A stretch of 64,000 nt of DNA from positions 1,922,001-1,986,000 of the forward strand of contig NZ_CBDIPG010000001.1 in NCBI RefSeq assembly GCF_965283645.1, read 5' to 3'. Shown here one piece after another: positions 16,577-25,854 of the stretch. The notes beneath the pieces are model-generated. The model made no database searches. It was not told the DNA's origin and saw only the letters and a list, made by a program, of their open reading frames with translations. The DNA comes from Kordia sp965283645 (GTDB lineage: Bacteria > Bacteroidota > Bacteroidia > Flavobacteriales > Flavobacteriaceae). How positions within the stretch are numbered: position 1 is the first letter of the stretch; each line of letters starts with the position of its first letter. The translations under genes were made by a program, and so were the position numbers.

Positions 16577-19354
16577 TTATGGTTTTTGTTTTTCTAAATC
16601 GTACCCAAAGTTGATTCCTTTTTCTGTTCTTGGAATTCCTTTTGTCATCCACATTGGTGCAGGTGCATCTTTTAAATAATGATCAAAAAACTGCATTAAT
16701 CTAATAGAAAGGTCTTGTCTGTTTTTCATTTTACGCAATCCATGACTTTCATTATCATACACAAGTAACCACGCTGGTTTTTGCAATCTTCGCATTCCCA
16801 TGAAGAGTTCTATTCCTTGATAATATGGAACAGCACCATCATTGTCGTTATGCATAATAAGTAAGGGCGTTTGTACATTGGGCAAACCAAATAATGGTGA
16901 ACTTTCTACATATTGATCAAATCCTTCCCATAGATTTTTTCCAATACGACTTTGTGTTTTTTCATATTGAAACATCCTACTGAGTCCTGAAGACCAACGA
17001 ATTCCTCCATACGCAGACGTCATATTACTTACTGGTGCGCCTGCCATTGCCGCTTTAAATTTGTTTGTTTTTGTGATGAGATATGCTACTTGATATCCGC
17101 CCCAACTGTGTCCTTGTATTGCCATGTGATTGCTATCTACAAATCCTTTCTTTTCCATGGCTTCTACACCTGAAATAACACAGTTATACGCATCTTTTCC
17201 AGGTTGTCCTTCGTTGTACACAATGTCTGGAATAAATATAAGATAATCGTTACTTAGCGCATACGATATATTTACGATAGAATAGGTTGGCTGTGGGCTT
17301 CTGTAGTAGTTAAGATCGTCAGCACTTTTTTCATAGAAACGTACAATCATTGGGTATTTTTTGGAAGGATCAAAATTTTCTGGTTTAAATAGTATTCCTT
17401 CTAATTTTGTTCCATCATATGCCTTCCAAGAAACGAGTTCGGAAGTTCCCCATTTAAAATCTTTTTGATGTGGATTGGCATTTGTTAGTTGCGTGTGCGT
17501 ATCAAAATTATCTGTAGTTAGATGCACATCTTCGTAAGTTGTAAAATTTTCTTTTCTGAAAACTAAAACATTTGCTGATGCAGCTTTTTGTAATCCATTA
17601 ATTAAATACGAACCCGATTTAACTTTTTCTATACGTTTGCCATCATCATCTAATAAATATATTCCGTCAGTTTTTGTTTTTTCACTGAAACCGCTTAGTA
17701 GTAATTTCTCTCCAAGATAAGTTGCTGACAAACGATTTTCAGTGTCTAATTTTTTTATTCGAAATCTTATTTTTTTCTTTCTCCCATCACGTGTTATGTT
17801 TTCTGGCTTCTTTTTACCATCAAGTGAAACACTCCAAATATCATACTTATCGTATACTAGTAGGTTTCCATTTTTGTCAAAATCGCCAGTACCATAAGCT
17901 CTTGCTAACGCAGGAACATCATTGTCTTCATTTTCAAAAGCAACATTGATATTTTTTGTTAAATTATATTTTTGAAGTGTTTCTAAATGTACAGAGAACC
18001 AGTTTTTAGCTTCCAAATCAAAGTATACAACATAATCGCCGTGCAACGTAATATAAAGTGATGAGCTTGCTCCTTTTACGAGTAATTGCTTTTTTCCTGA
18101 TGCAACATTGACGCTGTAATAATCCGTTTTCCATGGAATGTTCCAAGTTTCTAATACATAAGGCTTTCTATCAAAACCTAATACATATTTAGTAGCATAT
18201 TTTCCGCCTAAATTAATACCATCCAACGTATCATCCTGCAATTGTACAAAACGTTCTTTTTTAATATCAAAATAACGTAGTCGCGTATCTTCTTTCAAAA
18301 ATTTCTCATTTGCTTTCTGTCTTGGTTGTATAACTTTGTCTTGCCAATTCCAAACATCTACTTGTGGAATTTCATCATCAGTGAGTGTTGTATCTTTTTT
18401 GTGTTCGCTTTTTAGTTTTGAGAAAAAGTATAATCGATTTCCATCTTGTGAGAAAAAAGGACCAGATTCAGCACTTAATGTTTGTTTGTTTCCTAAGCGC
18501 GCTTCTTCGTTTATTATTAATGGTAAGCGTTTGTTTTCGCTATAAAGGAATAATTTTAAGGGGACAGAATCAGTTTTTGTAGAGTCTCTTTCGGCAAGAT
18601 ATGCTAGTTGATCTCCTTTTTTATCTACACTAAGTTTTTTGTAATCATACAAAGAAGTATCTATTACTTTTTTAGATTTAGACGCTGTTTGATATGCATA
18701 TATTCCATGTGCTTTTTTGTCGTTCTTTTTATCTTTTGTAGTGTAGTAAAATGTTGTTCCTTCTTCTGGTATGATAAAATCCTTTACATCAAAAATAGTG
18801 TCTTGTTGTTTTGTTTTTAGATGATATACAAGTGCATAATTATTTTTCCACGCTGGTAAACTATCACCTTTGATGGAATCTTTTTTGTTTTTGAATTTTT
18901 CAATGACAATATAATCGCTATTCTTTTTAGGCAAACTATATTTTTTTACCCTGAAAATAGAATCATATAATTCATTGTTTGAAACATCATAAATGTATAG
19001 AATGTCTTTTTGCTTGTTTTTATCTTTTACTTTTTTCTTTTTTTCAGCTCTTTTTGTGAGATAATTTGCTGGTTTTTGAAAGATCACAAAGTTTTCATCT
19101 TTTGATATATCACTAGATACACCGTTGAAATATGTTGCTTTTTTTTGGGTTTCTGTGTTGTAAATTTGAAGATAGCCATCTCCTCTATTTGTTCCCGTTC
19201 TTATGGTGGACACAATTAGTTTTCCGTTGTTTGAAACTTGTGTGTTTGTTACACGTTTCCATAAATCATAATCATCATGTGTAATTGATCTTTTTTGTGC
19301 AAACGTAATTCCGACTGTAAAAAAGCAAAGTAGCGTAAGTATTTTGTATGTCAT
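16577..19354 (-). CDS. S9 family serine peptidase (prolyl oligopeptidase type), secreted
   Basis: 925 residues. The signal peptide ends GITFAQ. Residues ~25-640 form the beta-propeller part with Lys-rich repeats; the C-terminal ~250 residues are the alpha/beta-hydrolase domain. The catalytic triad is S750 in GHSWGG, D839 in HNDNDGAVPY and H871 in NESHGLR. The protein is probably periplasmic or on the surface and would cleave oligopeptides. Domain order and length match acylaminoacyl-peptidase/DPP-like S9 members of Bacteroidota. A strong terminator separates it from nqrF upstream, so it is likely its own transcription unit despite sharing the strand. Confidence 0.92.
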   Translation of the reverse strand: MTYKILTLLCFFTVGITFAQKRSITHDDYDLWKRVTNTQVSNNGKLIVSTIRTGTNRGDGYLQIYNTETQKKATYFNGVSSDISKDENFVIFQKPANYLTKRAEKKKKVKDKNKQKDILYIYDVSNNELYDSIFRVKKYSLPKKNSDYIVIEKFKNKKDSIKGDSLPAWKNNYALVYHLKTKQQDTIFDVKDFIIPEEGTTFYYTTKDKKNDKKAHGIYAYQTASKSKKVIDTSLYDYKKLSVDKKGDQLAYLAERDSTKTDSVPLKLFLYSENKRLPLIINEEARLGNKQTLSAESGPFFSQDGNRLYFFSKLKSEHKKDTTLTDDEIPQVDVWNWQDKVIQPRQKANEKFLKEDTRLRYFDIKKERFVQLQDDTLDGINLGGKYATKYVLGFDRKPYVLETWNIPWKTDYYSVNVASGKKQLLVKGASSSLYITLHGDYVVYFDLEAKNWFSVHLETLQKYNLTKNINVAFENEDNDVPALARAYGTGDFDKNGNLLVYDKYDIWSVSLDGKKKPENITRDGRKKKIRFRIKKLDTENRLSATYLGEKLLLSGFSEKTKTDGIYLLDDDGKRIEKVKSGSYLINGLQKAASANVLVFRKENFTTYEDVHLTTDNFDTHTQLTNANPHQKDFKWGTSELVSWKAYDGTKLEGILFKPENFDPSKKYPMIVRFYEKSADDLNYYRSPQPTYSIVNISYALSNDYLIFIPDIVYNEGQPGKDAYNCVISGVEAMEKKGFVDSNHMAIQGHSWGGYQVAYLITKTNKFKAAMAGAPVSNMTSAYGGIRWSSGLSRMFQYEKTQSRIGKNLWEGFDQYVESSPLFGLPNVQTPLLIMHNDNDGAVPYYQGIELFMGMRRLQKPAWLLVYDNESHGLRKMKNRQDLSIRLMQFFDHYLKDAPAPMWMTKGIPRTEKGINFGYDLEKQKP

Positions 19355-19440
19355 TGTCTTGGTAAGATATTTAGTACTTAAATATAATTAGATTATTTTT
19401 TTTTACCGCTTTTTTCTTCAATCTTAACAATATTTCTGAC

Positions 19441-19477
19441 AAAAAAAAGATCGTTTACAGTGCAAACGATCTTTTTT
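19441..19477. terminator. Bidirectional intrinsic terminator at the end of the nqr operon
   Basis: Arms AAAAGATCGTTT (about 19445-19456) and AAACGATCTTTT (19464-19475), with A/T runs on both sides. It lies 22 bases after the nqrF stop. Confidence 0.85.
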
Positions 19478-19498
19478 ATATGTTTTGAATGGTAATTT

Positions 19499-20806
19499 CT
19501 ATCCTCCGAAGTCATCAAATCTGATGTGTTCATCAGGAATTCCGAAATCTTCTCCCATTTTCTGAACAGCTTGGTTCATTAATGGTGGCCCACAGAAATA
19601 CAATTCAATATCTTCTGGTGATTCGTGGTGATTTAAGTAGTTATCAATTACACAATTGTGAACGAATCCTACAAAACCATCACCTTCATCATTGATATCT
19701 TTTTTCACTTTCCAGTTATCTTCTTCTAATGGTTCAGATAATGCTAAGTAGAACTTAAAGTTTGGAAATTCTTTCTCTAAATCATAGAAATGATCTAAGT
19801 AGAATAACTCACGTTTAGAACGTCCTCCGTACCAATACGTAACTTTTCGTCCCGTTTTTAAGGTTTTGAAAAGGTGGTATAAGTGTGAACGCATTGGTGC
19901 CATTCCTGCTCCACCACCAACATATAACATTTCTGATTCAGACTCGTTGATGAAGAATTCACCGTAAGGCCCTGAAATTGTTACTTTATCTCCTGGTTTT
20001 TGTGCAAATATGTATGATGATGCAACTCCTGGATTTACATCCATCCAAGCGTTTTTGGCTCTGTCCCATGGTGGCGTTGCAATACGAACGTTTAGCATAA
20101 TTTCACGTCCTTCCGCTGGGAAAGAAGCCATTGAATATGCACGTTCAACAGTTTCGTTGTTTTTCATTACTAAAGGCCATAATCCAAATTTATCCCATTC
20201 TTTCTGAAATTTGTCTGGAGTTTCATGCTCTTCAGGGTGCGCAGTGATATCCATATCACTGTATTTTATTTCACATTCTGGAATTTCAATTTGAATGTAT
20301 CCACCTGCTTTGTACCCCATATCTTCAGGAATTTCAACTACGAATTCCTTAATAAATGATGCTACGTTATAGTTCCGAACAACGGTTGCTTCCCACTTTT
20401 TAATTCCGAATACTTCTTCTGGAATTGTAATGTTCATGTCTTGCTTCACTTTTACTTGACAAGCTAAACGTGCTCCGTGTTTTAATTCTTTTCGTGTAAA
20501 GTGCGGAACTTCTGTTGGCAATGCTTCTCCTCCACCTTCTAATACGTGGCATTCGCACTGAATACATGTTCCACCACCACCACAAGCTGATGGTAAAAAT
20601 ATTTTTTCTCCTCCTAAAGTAGTTAAAAGTGTACTTCCTGAAGCTACTTCTATTTCACGTTCACCATTAATTGTAATTTTTACAGGTCCTGATGGTGATA
20701 ATTTTTGCTTTACGAATAGCAATAGAGAAACCAATACTAAAGTGATTAGTAAAAAGGCCGCTACGGTTGCTACTACTGTTCCTAATGTACTTGCTGCTAA
20801 TATCAT
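19499..20806 (-). CDS. nqrF: Na+-translocating NADH:quinone reductase subunit F
   Basis: 435 residues from the ATG at 20806; the longer frame would start at TTG. NqrF is the NADH-oxidising subunit that passes electrons through FAD and 2Fe-2S. There is one N-terminal membrane helix (about 5-32), then a 2Fe-2S ferredoxin domain with the cluster Cys in ACGGGGTCIQCECH and LACQVK. The FAD domain follows (ERAYSMASFP for flavin binding), with an NADH domain (GGGAGMAPMRSH and the end YFCGPPLMNQAV). It is the last gene of nqrABCDEF; its ATG is one base after the nqrE stop, indicating translational coupling. Length fits the family. Confidence 0.97.
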   Translation of the reverse strand: MILAASTLGTVVATVAAFLLITLVLVSLLLFVKQKLSPSGPVKITINGEREIEVASGSTLLTTLGGEKIFLPSACGGGGTCIQCECHVLEGGGEALPTEVPHFTRKELKHGARLACQVKVKQDMNITIPEEVFGIKKWEATVVRNYNVASFIKEFVVEIPEDMGYKAGGYIQIEIPECEIKYSDMDITAHPEEHETPDKFQKEWDKFGLWPLVMKNNETVERAYSMASFPAEGREIMLNVRIATPPWDRAKNAWMDVNPGVASSYIFAQKPGDKVTISGPYGEFFINESESEMLYVGGGAGMAPMRSHLYHLFKTLKTGRKVTYWYGGRSKRELFYLDHFYDLEKEFPNFKFYLALSEPLEEDNWKVKKDINDEGDGFVGFVHNCVIDNYLNHHESPEDIELYFCGPPLMNQAVQKMGEDFGIPDEHIRFDDFGG

Positions 20807-20807
20807 A

Positions 20808-21533
20808 TTACTCAATTACTTTTGTATTGTTAGCGATTTCATTTGTAGTACTGTTATCTTTTACAGTTTCAATTTGAGCTCCATCTTTATTTTCTAAAGC
20901 TTCGCCTTCTTCGTCACCACCTGTTAACATTCCTCCAAAGCTCATAAATCCAATTGCCATTAAACCAGTAATGATAAATGTAATTCCTAAACCTCTTAAT
21001 GCTGGTGGCACGTTAGAGTATCTAATTTTTTCACGAATAGCTGCAATTGCTAAAATTGCTAAGAACCATCCGATTCCTGAACCAATTCCGTATGTAGTAG
21101 CTAATCCTAACGTTGCAATTTCTCTTGATTGCATGAATAGTGATCCTCCTAAGATAGCACAGTTTACAGCAATTAATGGTAAGAAGATACCAAGTGAGTT
21201 GTATAATGATGGAGAAAACTTCTCTACAATAATTTCTACTAATTGTACCATGGTTGCAATGGTTGCAATGAACATGATAAACGATAGGAAACTAAGATCG
21301 TAACTCGCATATTCTTCTCCTAACCAAGATAATGCTCCTGGTTGTAAAATGTATTGATCTAATAGCCAGTTTAAAGGAACTGTGATCGCAAGTACAAAAA
21401 TAACTGCGGCTCCAAGTCCAACGGCTGTAGACACTTTTTTAGATACGGCTAAGTACGAACACATTCCTAAGAATGTTGCAAATACCATGTTATCTATAAA
21501 TATTGATTTGAAAAATAATTCTATATGTTCCAT
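20808..21533 (-). CDS. nqrE: Na+-translocating NADH:quinone reductase subunit E
   Basis: 241 residues from the ATG at 21533 (MEHIELFFKSIFIDNMVFAT); the longer frame adds 15 unrelated residues. Integral membrane subunit with six helices, homologous to NqrD and RnfA/RnfE. Conserved features are FATFLGMCSYLAVS with a Cys in the first helix and VNCAILGG in the symmetric position; these paired Cys ligate the intramembrane iron centre shared with NqrD. The C-terminal ~35 residues are an acidic, Asn/Thr-rich tail that looks specific to the lineage. Confidence 0.96.
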   Translation of the reverse strand: MEHIELFFKSIFIDNMVFATFLGMCSYLAVSKKVSTAVGLGAAVIFVLAITVPLNWLLDQYILQPGALSWLGEEYASYDLSFLSFIMFIATIATMVQLVEIIVEKFSPSLYNSLGIFLPLIAVNCAILGGSLFMQSREIATLGLATTYGIGSGIGWFLAILAIAAIREKIRYSNVPPALRGLGITFIITGLMAIGFMSFGGMLTGGDEEGEALENKDGAQIETVKDNSTTNEIANNTKVIE

Positions 21534-21607
21534 ATATTTTAGTCTTGAGTGTTGAGGAATTAGCGTTGAGAAATTCAATTCTCATATCTAATAGCTCACT
21601 ACTATTT

Positions 21608-22240
21608 TTAGTCTTCTATTAAAGCTTTGTTCTTTGTACGTTGAACCCAGATAATGATTCCAACTACTATTAATGCCATTGGCGATAGTAGCATGAAACC
21701 GTTATTTTCGTATCCGTAAGCGTATAATCCCGTTTTTGCTACAGGATCTCCAAGAATTTTAATTCCTAGTAACGTTCCAGAACCTAATAATTCTCTAAAA
21801 AATCCTACTATAATTAAGATAACTGCATATCCTAATGAGTTTCCAATTCCGTCTAAGAATGATCGCCATGGTCCGTTTCCTAGGGCAAATGCTTCAAAAC
21901 GTCCCATAATGATACAGTTCGTAATAATTAATCCAACAAATACAGAAAGTGTTTTACTTAGTTCATAAGCAAACGCTTTCAGTACTAAATCTACTATAAT
22001 TACAAGTGTTGCAACAACAATTAACTGTACAATGATTCTAATTTTTGAAGGAATGATGTTTCTCATTAAAGAGATGACAACGTTTCCTACTGCCAATACA
22101 AATAATACGGATATAGACATTACAATAGAAGCTTCAAGTTCTGCAGTAATTGCCAATGCTGAACAAATCCCTAATACCTGAATTGTAATTGGGTTATTGT
22201 CTGCTAATGGGTCTAAAATTAATTTACTATCTTTTCCCAT
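21608..22240 (-). CDS. nqrD: Na+-translocating NADH:quinone reductase subunit D
   Basis: 210 residues with six membrane helices. Conserved Cys lie in VLGICSALAIT and in LIITNCIIMGRFEAFA, the pair that works with NqrE in forming the iron centre between half-channels. GNGPWRSFLDGIGN is a typical NqrD loop. The start is 6 bases after the nqrC stop; 74 bases separate its stop from the nqrE start, the largest gap in the operon. Confidence 0.97.
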   Translation of the reverse strand: MGKDSKLILDPLADNNPITIQVLGICSALAITAELEASIVMSISVLFVLAVGNVVISLMRNIIPSKIRIIVQLIVVATLVIIVDLVLKAFAYELSKTLSVFVGLIITNCIIMGRFEAFALGNGPWRSFLDGIGNSLGYAVILIIVGFFRELLGSGTLLGIKILGDPVAKTGLYAYGYENNGFMLLSPMALIVVGIIIWVQRTKNKALIED

Positions 22241-22246
22241 AACTTA

Positions 22247-23038
22247 TTATTTGTTTTTTAGGTTTTGAAAATATGGTAAGTACAACTTCAAATCTTTTTT
22301 AATCATAGCTGTAACTCCATCACCTGTGATGGTTGCTCCAGCAATGGCATCAATTTCATAATCTTCCTTATCCGCATTTGTAGGATCTGCATTTGTTTTA
22401 GAAATTGTGATTCCTTTAAACGCTCCAGATTCAGTAAGTAGATGTTCTCCGTAAAAATCGTCCATAAAATAACGTTGCTTGATGTTTGCTCCAAGCCCTG
22501 GTGTTTCTCCTTTGTGATCGAAATATACACCTTGAACGACCATGTTTTCGTCCATAGCTACATATCCCCAAATGGCATCCCAAAGTCCTTTTCCTCTAAT
22601 TGGTGCAATGTAGAATTTCTCTCCATCCTTTTCTCCCACAAATAATGGAAGCTTTCTATTTTTACCAGCTTTGGCTCTCGCTTGCTGTTTTTTTACATCA
22701 ATTAAATACGGCTCTTGTCCAGCATTTTTTTCTTTGTATTCTTCTCTAGAAAGTTCACTAACAATTTTTCCGTTTTTTACTTCTAATACAACCTGCTCAG
22801 TGATGTACTGTGCAAACTTCTTAGGAGCTTCATCTGTAGACACAAAAGTAGCACTACCTTCTTCGTTATTATTGATTCCCATAGCATACAAAATGTTTTG
22901 TTGCTTTTCCAAACGCTGATTTTCAGTAATCATTGGTTTTAATGCAGATGCTAAATACGCTAGTAACGCACCTACGACCAATACCATTCCAATAGCGAAT
23001 ATTATGGTATATGAATTTTTATCTGTTCTCTTTTCCAT
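22247..23038 (-). CDS. nqrC: Na+-translocating NADH:quinone reductase subunit C
   Basis: 263 residues. One N-terminal membrane helix (about 10-33) is followed by a periplasmic FMN-binding domain. The flavinylation motif is at 230-238, D-A-I-A-G-A-T-I-T, so FMN is expected on T236, attached by the ApbE encoded downstream. GKGLWDAIWGYVA and GETPGLGA are family marks. It lies 2 bases after nqrB. Confidence 0.97.
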   Translation of the reverse strand: MEKRTDKNSYTIIFAIGMVLVVGALLAYLASALKPMITENQRLEKQQNILYAMGINNNEEGSATFVSTDEAPKKFAQYITEQVVLEVKNGKIVSELSREEYKEKNAGQEPYLIDVKKQQARAKAGKNRKLPLFVGEKDGEKFYIAPIRGKGLWDAIWGYVAMDENMVVQGVYFDHKGETPGLGANIKQRYFMDDFYGEHLLTESGAFKGITISKTNADPTNADKEDYEIDAIAGATITGDGVTAMIKKDLKLYLPYFQNLKNK

Positions 23039-23040
23039 CG

Positions 23041-24312
23041 TTAAGCTGTTTTTACTTTTAGACGTTTCATTCTTTTCTTCACATTTCCTTGAACTACATA
23101 GTGATCAATTGTTGGTGCAAATACGTTCATTAATAAGATCGCTAAGAAAACACCTTCTGGATATGCTGGGTTGAATACACGAATCATTATTGATATGAAA
23201 CCAATTAAGAAACCGTAAATCCACTTTCCTTTGTTTGTTTGTGCCGCAGTTACGGGATCAGTTGCCATATACACGGCTCCAAATAAAATACTTCCTATGA
23301 TTAAATGTTGCCAGAAAGGAACGCTCATTAATCCGAAAAATTTGCTCGTTTCTGGAATCCATCCTGCATCTACAACTCCGTTAAAAATTAATCCCATTGT
23401 TAAAGCACCTACTAACGTACTTAGCATAATTCTCCAACTTCCTACTTTCGTAAAGATTAAGAATAATGCTCCAATGATGATTAAGAATTTTGAAGTTTCA
23501 CCAACAGAACCTGGTATTAATCCCCAAAACATGTCTGAATATGAATATAATTCTGCGGCTCTGTCACCATATGTAGTTACAATTTCCGATCCGCCGTTAG
23601 TGCCAGCAATCGTTAATTCTTGTCCTGCTTTTGCGTAATATCCTAAAACTGTTTCTCCTGAAATTGCATCTGGCGTTCCAGCACGTTCAACAGCTCCATG
23701 AACCCAAACTTTATCTCCAGACATCCACGTTGGATATGCAAAGAATAAGAAAGCTCTAATGGTTAAGGCAGGATTTAAGATGTTCATTCCTGTTCCTCCA
23801 AATACTTCTTTTCCAATTACAACTCCAAAAATTACAGCTACTGCTAACATCCATAACGGAATATCAACTGGAACTATTAATGGAACTAACATTCCTGTTA
23901 CTAAGTATCCTTCTTCTACTTCATGATTTTTAATCACAGCAAATAAGAACTCCACAGCCAATCCGACTCCATAAGATATAACTACCAATGGCAACACTTT
24001 CCATGCGCCAATTAACAAGTTATCTAGTGTCCAAAATGAACCTCCTAAAAATCCGCTAGCTGCTTCAATTTGACCTAAAGCAAGATAATGTTGGTAACCT
24101 GCATTGAACATTCCGTAAATTAAACATGGAACTAAAGCCATGATTACAGTGTTCATCGTACGCTTCAAATCGTCTGCCGCTTTAATGTGCGTTCCGTTGT
24201 GCGTAGTTTCGTTAGGTAAGTATAAAAACGTATGCAATGCATTGAACGCAGGCGCCATTTTGGTTCCTTTATACTTTTCTTTTAAATTATGTAATTTACT
24301 TTTTAAGCTCAT
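23041..24312 (-). CDS. nqrB: Na+-translocating NADH:quinone reductase subunit B
   Basis: 423 residues, about ten membrane helices, the main Na+ and quinone subunit. GTGMNILNPALTIRAFLFFAYP is the conserved core (about 173-194). The FMN attachment motif is D-A-I-S-G-E-T (215-221), so FMN should be on T221; the residue before Thr is Glu rather than the usual Ala, a slight deviation from SGAT. It follows nqrA by 4 bases. Confidence 0.97.
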   Translation of the reverse strand: MSLKSKLHNLKEKYKGTKMAPAFNALHTFLYLPNETTHNGTHIKAADDLKRTMNTVIMALVPCLIYGMFNAGYQHYLALGQIEAASGFLGGSFWTLDNLLIGAWKVLPLVVISYGVGLAVEFLFAVIKNHEVEEGYLVTGMLVPLIVPVDIPLWMLAVAVIFGVVIGKEVFGGTGMNILNPALTIRAFLFFAYPTWMSGDKVWVHGAVERAGTPDAISGETVLGYYAKAGQELTIAGTNGGSEIVTTYGDRAAELYSYSDMFWGLIPGSVGETSKFLIIIGALFLIFTKVGSWRIMLSTLVGALTMGLIFNGVVDAGWIPETSKFFGLMSVPFWQHLIIGSILFGAVYMATDPVTAAQTNKGKWIYGFLIGFISIMIRVFNPAYPEGVFLAILLMNVFAPTIDHYVVQGNVKKRMKRLKVKTA

Positions 24313-24316
24313 AGTG

Positions 24317-25666
24317 TTATCCTATTTCTTTAAGCATTAAGTCTAAACCTTCTCTAATAATTTTCTGATGTGGTTGTTTTGACACACATACAAATTCTGT
24401 CAATGCAAAATCTTCTGGAGCAACTTCGTACATTCCTAAAGCTTCCATTTCATCTAAATCTGCATACATACACGCTTTTAGTATTTGCATCGGATAAATA
24501 TCTAATGGAAATACTTCTTCGTACGTTCCTGTAGTAACAAATGCACGATGTTCACCGTTTGTATTTGTATTTAGATCGTATTTTTTATTTGGCTTTAACC
24601 AAGAGAATGTAAGCGCTCTTGACACACTTACTTTATTGAAGATTGGCTTGTTCCAACCAAAGAATTCGTAATCGTCTCCTTCTGGAATTGCCGTTACTTG
24701 ATTGTCATAATATCCTAAAAACCCTTCTTCTCCTTGTTGCTTACCACTCAATACGTTTCCGCTAATAATTCGCGTGTTTTCCATATTGATGTTCCCAGCA
24801 ACTAAATTTTTGATAGAAGCGCCAGCAATTGCTGTAACGTATGTTGGATTTGTAATTTGAGAACCTGTAATTGCAATTGTTCGTGTAGCGTTAAATTTAC
24901 CCGTAAGTAAAAGTTCACCAATGATTACTAAATCTTGCGCAGCTACTGTCCAAACAACTTCTCCTTTGTTAACAGGATTAATTTTGTTGATATGTGTTCC
25001 AACGTTTCCTGAAGGATGCGGTCCTGAAACCGTATGTGATTGTGTTCCTGTAACATTTGCTAACGGAGAGTTTCCGCCTTTTTTTGTTGCTACATGTACA
25101 TTTCCTTCTGTTAGTTTTGTCAATGCTGTTAATGCCGCTTGCAATTCCATTTCTTTTCCAGCCAATACATAATCGTAGTCTGCCGCTAAAGGAGCACTGT
25201 TGTATCCTGAAACAAAAATTGCTTTGGGTGATTTGCTCGGGTCAGCAATAACATCATATGGACGTTGTTTGATAAATGGCCAACAACCTGTAGCTAACAA
25301 ATGGGCTTTTACTTCGTCACCAGACATTTTCCCAGCATCTTTCTTGCCAAAATCGTGTTGTTCTTGAGTTGCAGTTGCTGAAATTTTAATTTCTAAAATT
25401 TTTCGCTTTGCTCCTCTAACGATTTCTGCAATTTCTCCACTAACGGGAGAAGGAAATAATAATGCTTCGTCTGATTTAGAATGAAATAGTGCCTCACCGG
25501 CTTTAATTTTATGACCAACCTTCACTAACAACTTAGGAATTATTCCGTGAAAATCTTCTGGCTTTATCACATAAACACTACTCGCTTTCGCTGCAATCGT
25601 AGTCGTTTCTGCTTCGCCAACAAGCTTAATATCTAAGCCTTTTTTTATGCGAATGTCTTTTGACAT
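24317..25666 (-). CDS. nqrA: Na+-translocating NADH:quinone reductase subunit A
   Basis: 449 residues from the ATG at 25666 (MSKDIRIKKGLDIKL); a longer ATG at 25693 is unlikely because a -7 box lies at 25695-25702. Peripheral cytoplasmic subunit with an N-terminal barrel-sandwich/biotinyl-lipoyl-like half (KVGHKIKAGEALFHSK, FPSPVSGEIAEI) and the RnfC-like Rossmann/SLBB region (GPHPSGNVGTHINKI). First gene of nqrABCDEF. Confidence 0.97.
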   Translation of the reverse strand: MSKDIRIKKGLDIKLVGEAETTTIAAKASSVYVIKPEDFHGIIPKLLVKVGHKIKAGEALFHSKSDEALLFPSPVSGEIAEIVRGAKRKILEIKISATATQEQHDFGKKDAGKMSGDEVKAHLLATGCWPFIKQRPYDVIADPSKSPKAIFVSGYNSAPLAADYDYVLAGKEMELQAALTALTKLTEGNVHVATKKGGNSPLANVTGTQSHTVSGPHPSGNVGTHINKINPVNKGEVVWTVAAQDLVIIGELLLTGKFNATRTIAITGSQITNPTYVTAIAGASIKNLVAGNINMENTRIISGNVLSGKQQGEEGFLGYYDNQVTAIPEGDDYEFFGWNKPIFNKVSVSRALTFSWLKPNKKYDLNTNTNGEHRAFVTTGTYEEVFPLDIYPMQILKACMYADLDEMEALGMYEVAPEDFALTEFVCVSKQPHQKIIREGLDLMLKEIG

Positions 25667-25694
25667 AGTTATGGATTTTTTTCTAAAAAACATG

Positions 25695-25702
25695 CAAATT
25701 TA
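25695..25702 (-). promoter_or_regulatory. Probable -7 box of the nqr operon promoter
   Basis: TAAATTTG on the minus strand (TAnnTTTG), about 28 bases upstream of the chosen nqrA ATG. No good -33 box is seen. Confidence 0.45.
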
Positions 25703-25831
25703 AGCATTTATACACTCATCTAAAAACAAGTACTTAACTATAAAATTATTTATACTAATTCTAAATTAGAGTTTTCACTACTCCTTTTACAGCCATTATC
25801 TACGGAATCCTGTTTAGGCATGCATTTTGCG

Positions 25832-25839
25832 TATCTTTG
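25832..25839 (+). promoter_or_regulatory. Probable -7 box for the T9SS plug gene
   Basis: TATCTTTG fits TAnnTTTG and ends 15 bases before the ATG at 25855. The -33 region is weak. Confidence 0.5.
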
Positions 25840-25854
25840 TAAAAATCAAATTCA

